NCBI RefSeq assembly: GCF_000757725.1
Contig: NZ_JJMU01000066.1
Coordinates: 1-64,000 of the forward strand
Length of the DNA: 64,000 nt
Reading direction: 5' to 3'
Source: Sphingobacterium deserti
Lineage (GTDB): Bacteria; Bacteroidota; Bacteroidia; Sphingobacteriales; Sphingobacteriaceae
Both the position numbers and the translations under genes were made by a program. Within the stretch, counting starts at the first letter, position 1. The number at the start of each line of letters is the position of its first letter. This document shows, piece by piece, positions 34,030 through 43,012 of the stretch. The notes below the pieces were generated by a model. That model was not told the DNA's origin. It searched no databases and saw nothing but the letters and a program-made list of their open reading frames with translations.

Positions 34030-34181
34030 TTCTTTAATTTTTATCCAACAAATGCCGAATTACTATCGGCTGACAGTTTTCTTATCAACGAACAGAAAGC
34101 ACTTTCGTTGAACTGCACTTCTAAAAAACGTAATTATAGCAGTATTTACCGTAGAAATGACTCCCACGTAGCGTAGCTCCG

Positions 34182-34421
34182 CTAGACAAAATGGCCGAAA
34201 CTTTTTTGAACTAGGGTAGCTAGCTCTTCCGCTGGTAAAGTCGGCTGTGCGTCCCCTTCTGTACTCCAGACCCGAGTTGTCATATCATATTTTAGTAAGT
34301 ATCCGGTTTCTCTTCCCGTTTCAAGGACGTGGAAGTGATGTGTGGTAGGGTCGTAAGTCACATCGAATACGACCTGTTGCCCGTCGATAGTCTGTTCAAA
34401 TTTTCTATTAAAGTTCATCAT
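34182..34421 (-). CDS. small conserved-looking hypothetical protein
   Basis: A 79-residue cytosolic protein with beta-strand-like FEQTIDGQQVVFDVTYDPTTHHFHVLE, then WSTEGDAQPTLPAEELATLVQKSF. No family recognised. It is the last of three minus-strand genes (34182-35133) with spacings of 9 and 22 bases, which points to an operon. Confidence 0.65.
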   Translation of the reverse strand: MMNFNRKFEQTIDGQQVVFDVTYDPTTHHFHVLETGRETGYLLKYDMTTRVWSTEGDAQPTLPAEELATLVQKSFGHFV

Positions 34422-34430
34422 AAGTAAATA

Positions 34431-34889
34431 TTATTGTAATTCGCTCAAATCAAGCCATAGCGATTTCCTATTGGTAATCCAGGATGGATATACATAATTT
34501 AAAATAAGCTGTTCATCATCGGCATCTCCAACTAAGAAAGAAATATCCAGATCGGGAATAATTTTAGCTGTAAAGATGGCATCATCTTCCTCCCAATGGA
34601 TATCCGATCGTAGAATGTTTACTTCTAAACCGCGGAGCAGTTTGAAAGCATCATCACCAGGTAAATGTTGCAGCCGTTCTGCTGTCAGATTGAAAGCCGA
34701 TATCTCGGCTTCCATTCTATGGGGGAAAGCAACTTTTAAATAGCGTTGATATAATTCGCTATCGCCGGTGCGCAAGGCCTCGTTTTTAATGATGATGCGC
34801 TCAGGGTGAAATGACCAATCAAACTCTTGCGGGTTCTCCCGAAACTGGTAGTGGAAGTCGTACCTATCCATGCGTAAGTCAATATCCAT
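34431..34889 (-). CDS. hypothetical cytosolic protein
   Basis: The 152-residue protein is mixed alpha/beta in appearance with an aromatic N-terminus (RYDFHYQFRENPQEFDWSFHP), a helical middle and an acidic end (HWEEDDAIFTAKIIPDLDISFLVGDADDEQLILNYVYPSW). No signal peptide or membrane segment and no family recognised. It lies between the two small genes of the same minus-strand cluster. Confidence 0.65.
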   Translation of the reverse strand: MDIDLRMDRYDFHYQFRENPQEFDWSFHPERIIIKNEALRTGDSELYQRYLKVAFPHRMEAEISAFNLTAERLQHLPGDDAFKLLRGLEVNILRSDIHWEEDDAIFTAKIIPDLDISFLVGDADDEQLILNYVYPSWITNRKSLWLDLSELQ

Positions 34890-34911
34890 GCTTATACTAT
34901 ATTAGGTGTAT

Positions 34912-35133
34912 TTAATAATGTTTATTCCAACAAAAAGCTTTTTTTAAACGGGACATCTCCACGTCTATTAAAGCTGGCCAGGCACTCAAATCAGCGCGAA
35001 GAACTTTTTCTCCCGCCAGAAAGCCCTGCATTTGCGCTGCGTGTAAGGCTGCCTTCCTAATCTCCTCTAAAACACGTTCAGGACAAGTATTCAAATCTGT
35101 ATCCGTCGCCGCCAAAATTACTTTCGTTTTCAT
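34912..35133 (-). CDS. small hypothetical protein
   Basis: The 73-residue protein has a short strand and helix start (KTKVILAATDTDLNTCPERVLEEIRKAALHAAQMQGF) and a C-terminal ALIDVEMSRLKKAFCWNKHY. It is probably cytosolic. No family recognised. It is the first gene of the three-gene minus-strand cluster and so its promoter should lie in the region before 35353, shared with the divergent kinase gene. Confidence 0.6.
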   Translation of the reverse strand: MKTKVILAATDTDLNTCPERVLEEIRKAALHAAQMQGFLAGEKVLRADLSAWPALIDVEMSRLKKAFCWNKHY

Positions 35134-35379
35134 ATGTATATCATTTGCCCTTCTCTCCTCTTATTAAACCAAAAAGATCAACGGATAGTTTCGGCATCTC
35201 GATCTTTTTTATTTTTTTATAAAACGTTTTTAGATACGTAGTTGTTAAATACGTGATTCATAAATAAGGTAAAGATTAGTTTTAAATCCTGGGACTCCCT
35301 AGCCCGGGATTTATTATTAAATAGCATCAAACATTTATTTGTTAAATGTGTTTTGTATCTTAGTCTGATCAACTACCTC

Positions 35380-36483
35380 ATGAATTCCAACATAAAACAA
35401 ATACTGGGTATTATCGCTAATTCCCCACAAGGTATTGCTATTTACAGTGACGCCAACTTGAACATACGCTTCGTAAATCAAGCGATGTTAGCCGTTTGGG
35501 GAAAGACAGATGATATCATAGGAAAAAACTTTGGTGATGTGTTTCCGTCTTTTACCGAACAAGGATTTACAGACCTTTTGTTAAACGTGTGGCATTCCGG
35601 TGTAACCTATCGCGCGAGCGAATACCCAGCTGAATTAACGATCGGCGGCGTCAAAGAAATTAGGTATTTCGATTTCGAATATCAGGCGATTCTTGATAGC
35701 GAGGGAAAAACGGCCACAATCCTTCACACTTCAACCGACGTAACGGCCCGCAAAAAAGCCCTTCAGCTAGTGGAAGAGAAAGATTCACTAATTAAATTTA
35801 ACAAAGAAGTGGAGTCGCTCACCAACACCTTATCCCATGACTTGAAAAATCCCCTAGGCGTTCTAAAAATGGGCGTCCAATACATGCGATCAAAAACAAA
35901 TATGCCTGTAGCTGAAATACACAAATGGTGCGATACTATCTTAGCATCTGTAGGTAGTATGGAAAGTATATTAAGCCATACACTACGCCTAAACCAAGTC
36001 AGGCACTACGAGACCGAGCATAGTTTGGTATCTATGAATGAAATTATTGCAAGTATTCAAGACGAAGTGAAAGATGTTTTAAATAGTCCGCTTACGCAGT
36101 TTCAAATCGGTGAGCTGCTACCGCTCTATGGCGACCGGAGTTTGATACAGCAGCTTTTTTACAGTATCATTGGAAATGCGGTGCGTTATTCATCAAAAAG
36201 ATCAATACCAACGGTTCAAATATCTAGTGAAAGAAAGGGTGATTATATTTATTACCGTATAAAAGATAATGGTATCGGCATACCAGAAAATGAGCTTGAT
36301 ACACTATTTAATTTGTTTTATAGAGCGTCTAACGCTAAGTCTTTTCCAGGTACGGGCGTTGGACTGAGCCTGGCAAGTAAGATATTGGCGAGATTAGACG
36401 GTCGAATAACTATAAAAAGTGAATTAAATAAATATACTACTGTCCTATTGGTTTTTCCTACGCTTAATAATAAGAAGGACTAG
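35380..36483 (+). CDS. PAS-domain sensor histidine kinase, orphan
   Basis: The ATG at 35380 gives 367 residues. A PAS domain (about 5-120; NSPQGIAIYSDANLNIRFVNQAMLAVWGK) is followed by HisKA (about 145-205, phospho-His in SHDLKNPLGVLKMGVQYM) and HATPase_c (about 255-365; GNAVRYSSKR, IKDNGIGIPENELD, GTGVGLSLASKILARL). No membrane segment, so cytosolic. The kinase core resembles that of the bacteriophytochrome at 21093 closely. No response regulator is adjacent. Confidence 0.88.
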   Translation: MNSNIKQILGIIANSPQGIAIYSDANLNIRFVNQAMLAVWGKTDDIIGKNFGDVFPSFTEQGFTDLLLNVWHSGVTYRASEYPAELTIGGVKEIRYFDFEYQAILDSEGKTATILHTSTDVTARKKALQLVEEKDSLIKFNKEVESLTNTLSHDLKNPLGVLKMGVQYMRSKTNMPVAEIHKWCDTILASVGSMESILSHTLRLNQVRHYETEHSLVSMNEIIASIQDEVKDVLNSPLTQFQIGELLPLYGDRSLIQQLFYSIIGNAVRYSSKRSIPTVQISSERKGDYIYYRIKDNGIGIPENELDTLFNLFYRASNAKSFPGTGVGLSLASKILARLDGRITIKSELNKYTTVLLVFPTLNNKKD

Positions 36484-36656
36484 CTCCGAAAATAACATCT
36501 GCCAATTATGTTGTTGAACTATGGCTAAAGCAATTCGATGGCCGCAAATAGATCTACGTACCAGTGGTTTCAGTTTTTTTAAACGAACCGTATACCTTAT
36601 TGTTCTTATAAAGATGGTTGATTAATAATCATCATGGTGAGTGTAGTAAGTTTAGT

Positions 36657-36690
36657 AATTCCGAGCGTTCGCGCTCGGAATTATTATTTT
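36657..36690 (+). terminator. perfect UUCG-loop hairpin terminator
   Basis: AATTCCGAGCG (36657-36667) pairs perfectly with CGCTCGGAATT (36672-36682) around a TTCG loop and is followed by TATTATTTT. It lies about 170 bases past the kinase stop. A 34-codon frame at 36521-36625 lies between them; I cannot confirm it. Confidence 0.75.
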
Positions 36691-36813
36691 AAAGTGTTAG
36701 GGAGAATAATCTTGTTTAGTGATTAGGTATAGAAAATGGTAACTCTGTAAATTTTGCGCTACAATTGATAAGCAATAACTTTTTTGATACATATTTTTTT
36801 CTATTTTTATCTC

Positions 36814-37401
36814 ATGGAAAGAAAGCAGTCCGCAAGAGCACTAAGAACCAAGCAAAAATTACTGGATGCAGTAGGTCATATTTTGGAAACAGAGGGTTTT
36901 ACAGAACTTAAAGTTACTAAGATCGAATCGACATCTGGCGTTGATAAAAAGCTTATCTATTTCCATTTTGGAGATTTTGATAACTTGATTAAAGAGTACC
37001 TTCGGTCGAAGGACTTTTGGCTAAACCATAGCGCTGCACCGGAAAAGTTTGATAAGGAGGAAGTAAAAGGCATACTGCACGACCAGTTTAATCAGATATA
37101 TGAGAGCGATTTACTAAAACAGATGATTATATGGGAACTCGCAGGAAATAACGAAGTCCTTAAAGGAATTGTTATGGAACGTGAAGCGCTGGGCAATCAA
37201 TTGATTGACGCTGTAAATTCTGCTAATAGCTTTAAAGAGGACGCTACACCATTGTTTGCATTGCTCGTAGCTGGCATCTATTATCTCAACACCCATGCTC
37301 GCGCTGTAGGAACTACGTTTTGCGGTTTGAACATTAAAGAAGAGGAAGATCGAAAAAGAGTAGTAGATTGTATTAGTAGACTCGTAGATAAGTTAGAATA
37401 A
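36814..37401 (+). CDS. TetR/AcrR family transcriptional regulator
   Basis: From the ATG at 36814 (an upstream TTG at 36784 would add ten residues) the protein has 195 residues. The N-terminal HTH is typical: KQKLLDAVGHILETEGFTELKVTKIESTSGVDKKLIYFHFGDFDNLIKEYL. The C-terminal ligand domain (about 60-190) is helical with no motif that names a ligand. TetR proteins repress genes until they bind a small molecule. It is monocistronic and has no obvious adjacent target. Confidence 0.92.
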   Translation: MERKQSARALRTKQKLLDAVGHILETEGFTELKVTKIESTSGVDKKLIYFHFGDFDNLIKEYLRSKDFWLNHSAAPEKFDKEEVKGILHDQFNQIYESDLLKQMIIWELAGNNEVLKGIVMEREALGNQLIDAVNSANSFKEDATPLFALLVAGIYYLNTHARAVGTTFCGLNIKEEEDRKRVVDCISRLVDKLE

Positions 37402-37602
37402 AAGGTAGTTAGAGGGTATGTAGCCTTCTATCTATCACTTTACAGCCTATTTTTTAGCAATACTCCTATAAGCCAATCTTTCACATCGATCTGCTATTTC
37501 TGCTCGCTTGTCTATGTTTTGTCGCCCCGTTCTTAAAATACATCTGGCACGGTGGTTCATTTAGGATTTGCTCTTTGATGTATGCTATTGCGTATGTTTT
37601 TC

Positions 37603-38949
37603 CTACTTCAAGCCATATTCTTCGATTTTTCTATAAAGCGTTGATAAACCAATCTCTAACAAGCGGGCAGCCTCTGCTTTGTTACCGCCAGTTAGGGCGC
37701 ACACTTTTCGGATATGGGCATGTTCGACAGCGGCAAGAGAGAATTGGTTTGTAGCTATCCTATTTTGCTCCGCCAATTGGGCAATCTCATGCGGTAAGTC
37801 GTCTACCTGAAGAATATTTCCGCTAGCTGTAATCACACTTCGTTCCACTACATTTTTAAGTTCTCTTACATTGCCTTTCCAGTTGAAAAGTTGTAATTGT
37901 TCGGTGTATTCTTTGCTCAGCGTGATGTCTTTTCTTCCAATCTTTAACGAAAAACTTTCAGCGAACACGTTAGCAAGCTCAGGAATATCTTGGGGTCGGT
38001 CGCGCAGAGCAGGCAATTTTAATTGAAACGTAGAAAGTCTGTAATAAAGATCCTCACGGAAGTTTCCTTGCTCTATCTCTGTTTCCAAAACTCGATTGGT
38101 GGCTGCTATTACGCGGATATCGACTTGACTAACTTTAGTATCCCCTATTTTCAAATACTCTCCTGACTCCAATAACCGCAACAATTTTGCCTGTAGCGCC
38201 GTCGGCATCTCGCCTATCTCGTCCAAAAATAACGTTCCTTTATCCGCCTCTTCAATCAGTCCTTTCTTATCTGATAGTGCGCCCGTAAACGCCCCTGCTT
38301 TGTACCCAAAGAGTTCACTTTCTAACAAATCCCTACTGAACGCGGCACAATTAATTGCCACAAAATTCTTGTTCTTTCTTCGACTGGCGAAATGAATTGC
38401 GTTGGCGAAAACCTCTTTTCCGGTTCCAGTCTCTCCCAACAGCAAAACCGAAGTTTCCAAAGGCGCAACCTTTTGCGATAGTGAAATAGCTTTGTTTAAA
38501 ACAGGCGAATCACCAAGAATATTTTCGAAAGCATATTTTTTAAACGTTTTGGCTTCCAACTGCGCTACACGCTTTGCTAACGTGACCTTCTCAGCCGCGC
38601 GGTGCAACACCGGTATGATTTTATGGTTATCATCGCCCTTTGTCAGATAGTCAAACGCACCCAGTTTAATGGCGGAGACACCATCAGGAATATTACCAAA
38701 GGCCGTGAACAACACAACTTCAGCATATGGTTGTATCTCTTTTATCTGTGCGATAAAGTCTATTCCGCTGCCATCGGGAAGCTTCACATCGCATAAAATA
38801 ACATCAATCTCTTGCTGCTTTAATAGGGTGCGTGCAGATTTTAGGTTAGCGGCTTCGAGTACCAAAAATCCGTCTCCTTCGACACCTATTATCCTACTCA
38901 TCAATTGACGTAGCTTTTGCTCGTCATCGATTATTAAAACTTTACTCAT
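37603..38949 (-). CDS. sigma-54-dependent (NtrC-type) response regulator of the kdp locus
   Basis: The 448-residue protein has a receiver domain (1-120; LIIDDEQ, phospho-Asp in DVILCDVKLPDGSG), an AAA+ domain (about 145-370) with Walker A GETGTGKEVFANAIH, the sigma-54 contact motif GAFTGA in ELFGYKAGAFTGALSDKK and Walker B GTLFLDEIGEM, and a Fis-type HTH (ALTGGNKAEAARLLEIGLSTLYRKI). It starts in a 4-base overlap with the upstream kinase gene. It would activate sigma-54 promoters, presumably of the kdp operon, replacing the OmpR-type KdpE of enterobacteria. Confidence 0.95.
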   Translation of the reverse strand: MSKVLIIDDEQKLRQLMSRIIGVEGDGFLVLEAANLKSARTLLKQQEIDVILCDVKLPDGSGIDFIAQIKEIQPYAEVVLFTAFGNIPDGVSAIKLGAFDYLTKGDDNHKIIPVLHRAAEKVTLAKRVAQLEAKTFKKYAFENILGDSPVLNKAISLSQKVAPLETSVLLLGETGTGKEVFANAIHFASRRKNKNFVAINCAAFSRDLLESELFGYKAGAFTGALSDKKGLIEEADKGTLFLDEIGEMPTALQAKLLRLLESGEYLKIGDTKVSQVDIRVIAATNRVLETEIEQGNFREDLYYRLSTFQLKLPALRDRPQDIPELANVFAESFSLKIGRKDITLSKEYTEQLQLFNWKGNVRELKNVVERSVITASGNILQVDDLPHEIAQLAEQNRIATNQFSLAAVEHAHIRKVCALTGGNKAEAARLLEIGLSTLYRKIEEYGLK

Positions 38950-40676
38950 TTTGCTTCCTTTAAATAAAAGAAAAAACTGCTTCCGGAACCGAGTTCGCTA
39001 TCTACAGCAATCTCGCCTCCTTGACCCTCTATAAACTCCTTGCTGATACTTAATCCCAGCCCCGTGCCCCCGCTGCGAGCACCAGGAACGCGAAAATATC
39101 GTTCAAATATACGTTCCTTGTACTTGGAATCAATACCTTGACCATAATCCTTTACTTCAAAACGAATCCGTGTGCCCTGTTTCTCAACATGTATCTCAAT
39201 AGCAGCGTTTTCATGCGAATAGCGTATGGCGTTTGAAATTAAATTGGTCAATACCCAAGCTGTTTTTTCATTGTCGGCAAGCACTTTATTAACATCCGCA
39301 TCAACTGAAACATGAAGCGATAATTGCTTTTGATCCGCGGCTACTTGATTAGCTTTTATAGCATATTCGAGCATCGGCTTCACTTCATTGTCGTGTATAT
39401 TCAACTTAATAGCGCCACTCTCGACCTGCGCGATGTTTAACAATTCAGCGGTGATATTTCGCAATCTATCTGAATCCTCCTTGATACCATGTATCAAATA
39501 TTTTTGTTCATCATTTAGCTTACCAACACGATCGTTCTGCAATAACTGTATTCCCATCTGAATCGCTGCTATCGGCGTTTTAAATTCATGAGAAACCGTT
39601 CCAATGAAATTCGTCTTGGCGAGATCCATCTCTTTAAAGGGCGTTATATTTTTAAGCATGATCACCTGACCGATATATTTAAGCTCGTTCTCGCCAGTGG
39701 GTACAACATTGATATCCACAACTTCCTTTTCGAAATAACTTTGCCGACCATCAGCAAATATCTTAAGGGTTGAAGAGAACTCTTCCCCGGCAGATGGTGA
39801 AGAAATATCCTTAAATAAGTCACGCAGGAGGTCATTATGGAGAGTAAGTTCGCTCACAGGCTTGCCAAGCAATGCTGACTGGGAAAGTCCAAGAATTTTT
39901 GTAGCTTGTTCATTCGCAAAAATAACGGTTCTGTTTTCATCTGCACCAATCACTGGATCGCTCATGTTTTCCACAAGTGCTTCAATTCGTCTCTTGTTTT
40001 GCAAAATGTCGTCTAGTTGGCTTTCAGCATATTCTTCCAGTTTCTCAGCCATCGTATTAAACGAGCTGGCCAGTTCTGCAAATTCACTACTTCCTAAAAT
40101 GTGTACTCGCTCGCGATAGTTTTGCCGGGCAATCTGTCGGATACTTTCCGTAAGTTTTCTGACCGGATCAGCAATGTTTGACGGTAAATTCAATAATAGC
40201 GTAAAAGCGATTACAAAACATACCGTTCCAACAATCGCTATACTGATGATGGCATCCTTTGCCGTTTGCCCAGCAATGCCGCTCTTCCTTGCGATTGCCT
40301 CTATATTCATTTGCATGAGATCGGTTATATCCTTTCTGATGGATGATCTTAAGATCTGATCAGCCGACCCTTGCTTCATTTCTTCAAACCGGGCGGCTAT
40401 GTCAGCTGTTTTCTCTTTCTCGCCAGCCTCCGTAATATTCCGCTGTTGCTGAATCAGGTTGTCTTGAAAACGTAACACAGCCCGGTCGTCCTCTGCATAT
40501 GCTTCCAATGAAACCAACATATTCCGAGCGTATAATAAACTGTTGTAGTTTGTAGTAAGAATACGATCCGTATCCTTTTTCAACTGGTGAATGTACCAGC
40601 CGCTTAATGCGGCTAATGAGAAAACCATCAGGAATAATGTCCCTATGCCTAAGGTAAGTTTCGTTTTTATTTTCAT
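38946..40676 (-). CDS. membrane HAMP-PAS sensor histidine kinase of the kdp locus
   Basis: The 576-residue protein has a membrane segment near residues 7-28, a periplasmic helical region (about 30-145), a second segment (about 146-168), HAMP (170-225), PAS (about 235-345; NMSDPVIGADENRTVIFANEQATKILGLS), HisKA with phospho-His in NFIGTVSHEFKTPIAA, and HATPase_c (NLISNAIRYS, GTGLGLSISKEFI). It overlaps the regulator gene by 4 bases. It lies downstream of the separate KdpD-type sensor module and supplies the kinase core that this module lacks. Confidence 0.93.
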   Translation of the reverse strand: MKIKTKLTLGIGTLFLMVFSLAALSGWYIHQLKKDTDRILTTNYNSLLYARNMLVSLEAYAEDDRAVLRFQDNLIQQQRNITEAGEKEKTADIAARFEEMKQGSADQILRSSIRKDITDLMQMNIEAIARKSGIAGQTAKDAIISIAIVGTVCFVIAFTLLLNLPSNIADPVRKLTESIRQIARQNYRERVHILGSSEFAELASSFNTMAEKLEEYAESQLDDILQNKRRIEALVENMSDPVIGADENRTVIFANEQATKILGLSQSALLGKPVSELTLHNDLLRDLFKDISSPSAGEEFSSTLKIFADGRQSYFEKEVVDINVVPTGENELKYIGQVIMLKNITPFKEMDLAKTNFIGTVSHEFKTPIAAIQMGIQLLQNDRVGKLNDEQKYLIHGIKEDSDRLRNITAELLNIAQVESGAIKLNIHDNEVKPMLEYAIKANQVAADQKQLSLHVSVDADVNKVLADNEKTAWVLTNLISNAIRYSHENAAIEIHVEKQGTRIRFEVKDYGQGIDSKYKERIFERYFRVPGARSGGTGLGLSISKEFIEGQGGEIAVDSELGSGSSFFFYLKEAK

Positions 40677-40697
40677 AGTTTCTATAGTGCGTCTATC

Positions 40698-41819
40698 TTA
40701 AGACAGAATGACCAGATCGATATTTCCTTGCGTTAACTTATTCAGCAACACCCTAAACGTATCACCCGCCAAAATGATTTTACCCAGGGAAAGGTGGGGC
40801 TTACCGATGCATACTGTGTTGATCTTACGAAGCTCACATTGTGCAATAATCTCTCGCGCGACGTTCTTACCTTGTATCTTGATAATCTCGGCACCAAGCT
40901 CGGTAGCCAATTTAAAATTATTGATTAAATGGCGTTGCTTATCTAAGGCAATACGATCCACGCCCTCGTTCGGGATTTGCACGTAAAGCACAAACCAACT
41001 GCTGTTGTAATACCCAGCTAGACGTGCTGTTTTTCGGATTACAGTTTTCGCTGTTTTCTCATTTGCGCTTATGCAAGCCATAAACCGTTCTTTTTTCTTG
41101 CCACGCTGCTGTACGACCTCCAGTTCTACCTTACGTTGTACTTGCGAAGCTACCTCTTTCAAGGCTAATTCGCGCAACTGCAAAATATGGTCATTTTTAA
41201 AGAAATTAGTTAGTGCGGCGGCAATCTTCGTTTCATCGTAGATCTTTCCTGCTTTTAATCGGCTAATCAATTCTTCCGCCGTGAGATCGATGTTCACTAC
41301 CTCATCTGCTTGATCCACTACACGATCTGGAACCCGCTCGCGAACATCAATGCCGGTTATCGATTGAATATCATCGTGAAGACTTTCCAGATGTTGGATG
41401 TTCACCGCGCTGATGACGTTTATTCCGGCAGCCAGTATCTCCAGTACATCTTGCCAACGCTTCTCATTCTTGCTTCCGTGGATATTGCTGTGGGCGAGCT
41501 CGTCAACAAGCACGACCTCTGGTCGAATCTGTAAAACCGCATCGACATCCAATTCCTCAAGCTCCTTCCCGCAATAGAAGAGCTTTCGCCGGGAGATTTC
41601 CGGCAGTCCGGACAATAGCGCTTGCGTCTCCTGCCGTCCGTGTGTTTCGATATATGCAATTTTAACATCGATGCCGTTTTTCATCAGCATATGTGCTTCC
41701 TGCAGCATACGGTACGTTTTCCCTACACCTGCACTCATGCCGATATATAGCTTAAACTTACCGCGTTTAGAACGGGTAACCAATTCCATAAAATATTCAG
41801 CACTCTTCCGTCCTTCCAT
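40698..41819 (-). CDS. stand-alone KdpD sensor module (KdpD N-terminal plus USP domain)
   Basis: The 373-residue protein matches only the cytosolic N-terminus of KdpD. The KdpD domain (about 15-225) has a Walker A motif GMSAGVGKTYRML, IAYIETHGRQETQALLSGLP and VVLVDELAHSNIHGSKNEKRWQDVLEIL. A universal-stress-protein-like domain follows (about 240-370; ERFMACISANEKTAKTVIRKTA, KINTVCIGKPHLSLGKIIL). It has no kinase, no membrane segment and no HAMP. It is encoded 21 bases before the HAMP-PAS kinase gene, so the two proteins probably work as a split KdpD. Lacking DHp and HATPase parts, it cannot signal alone. Confidence 0.92.
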   Translation of the reverse strand: MEGRKSAEYFMELVTRSKRGKFKLYIGMSAGVGKTYRMLQEAHMLMKNGIDVKIAYIETHGRQETQALLSGLPEISRRKLFYCGKELEELDVDAVLQIRPEVVLVDELAHSNIHGSKNEKRWQDVLEILAAGINVISAVNIQHLESLHDDIQSITGIDVRERVPDRVVDQADEVVNIDLTAEELISRLKAGKIYDETKIAAALTNFFKNDHILQLRELALKEVASQVQRKVELEVVQQRGKKKERFMACISANEKTAKTVIRKTARLAGYYNSSWFVLYVQIPNEGVDRIALDKQRHLINNFKLATELGAEIIKIQGKNVAREIIAQCELRKINTVCIGKPHLSLGKIILAGDTFRVLLNKLTQGNIDLVILS

Positions 41820-41893
41820 TATCCTATAGTCAAAATTAATACAAAATTCCCAAGGGAGATATGATGCCGTTTCTAGATTAGCTGAATTTCGCG

Positions 41894-42979
41894 CTAAAAA
41901 GCGATTGCGATCGCCGTTGCTATTGTTGGACTGCTTGTAGTCACGTTTCCGGACCTGTCTATGAACGTTGCTTCACGTGCATGCAGGTTTCTGTATTCAG
42001 TACGCCAGATCAGCTGGTCAAAAATTGCGTAATCCAAATTGAGCGAATAGCCGACCATCTCAAATCCACTCGGCGTATCACCTACTGAAATAATCACCCC
42101 TTTTTTATCCTGATAATACTCGGCCCTCGCGATAAGACTAAGTCGAGGTGACGAAACATACTTTGCAAGCAGGACTGGTGTATACCATGTGTTATAATCA
42201 CTGCTTCCTTTCTCTGTTTGTTCGAGCCCAATATCAAAACCGGCCGTAATACCGAAGGTATTGCTGATTTGATACGTGGCGTAGAGGTTGTGAAAATAAC
42301 GCATCCGTCGCACAGTATCTGCCTTATCACTCCCGATAAAAGAACTACTGTTTAGCGTCAACTTCTTGTCGGGTTTGTATACGATCTGATGACCAAAAGA
42401 CGGCGTTGTATTGCCGTCTATGCGCTGGATGCGCTGCCACCCGTTGAGCAGCAAGCCACTGAAGAACCATTTCCCGGTAGGCGATGTATAGGAAATTTTT
42501 GCACCAGTCTCATAATAAGGCGAATTATCGGCGGATAAACTGCGGGTTAGCGTCCAATTGTCTTTTCCTATTGCGCTCTCAAATCCCAAATGTGAAGGAA
42601 AAACACCTGCATCTATCCAAAGGTTATGCTTTTCACTAATTCTAATACCAACATTTGCCTCGAATATATTCTTCAACACACCCGGTTCGGCGGCATAATT
42701 GGCGTTCATATAGCTCCCTGTTGCCAGTGCCAAATTTGCTCGTACATTTTCGGTATTGTATGCCGCCTTAATAAAGGCAAGATTGATACTTACCTCATTA
42801 TTTCTATTGTGGCTGTACACGAAACTTGGCCGACTATTGTTCAAAGGGTTATTAAAATCATAGCTATAATAAGCTTCGGCATATCCGCTGATTGTTAGTG
42901 GGCTTGATACCTGCTCTTGCGCCATCAACAAGTGTCCGTTGGCTAGTAAAACACCCAGGACCAATAGCATTTTGTTCAT
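41894..42979 (-). CDS. outer-membrane beta-barrel porin within the kdp operon
   Basis: The 361-residue precursor has a signal peptide (cleavage near MAQEQ, residue 21). The mature chain is made of amphipathic beta strands (SGYAEAYYSYDFNNP, SINLAFIKAAYNTENVRANLALATGSY, KWFFSGLLLNGWQRIQ, ITAGFDIGLEQ, LSLIARAEYYQDKKG) and ends in IATAIAIAF with a C-terminal Phe, as outer-membrane barrels do. It is close to the BBP2-type porins of Bacteroidota. It lies between kdpC and the KdpD module on the same strand, so it may let potassium pass the outer membrane. Ligand is inferred from context. Confidence 0.85.
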   Translation of the reverse strand: MNKMLLVLGVLLANGHLLMAQEQVSSPLTISGYAEAYYSYDFNNPLNNSRPSFVYSHNRNNEVSINLAFIKAAYNTENVRANLALATGSYMNANYAAEPGVLKNIFEANVGIRISEKHNLWIDAGVFPSHLGFESAIGKDNWTLTRSLSADNSPYYETGAKISYTSPTGKWFFSGLLLNGWQRIQRIDGNTTPSFGHQIVYKPDKKLTLNSSSFIGSDKADTVRRMRYFHNLYATYQISNTFGITAGFDIGLEQTEKGSSDYNTWYTPVLLAKYVSSPRLSLIARAEYYQDKKGVIISVGDTPSGFEMVGYSLNLDYAIFDQLIWRTEYRNLHAREATFIDRSGNVTTSSPTIATAIAIAF

Positions 42980-43012
42980 AGTAAATTCGTTTTTGATAAA
43001 TAAGGTTGGGCG

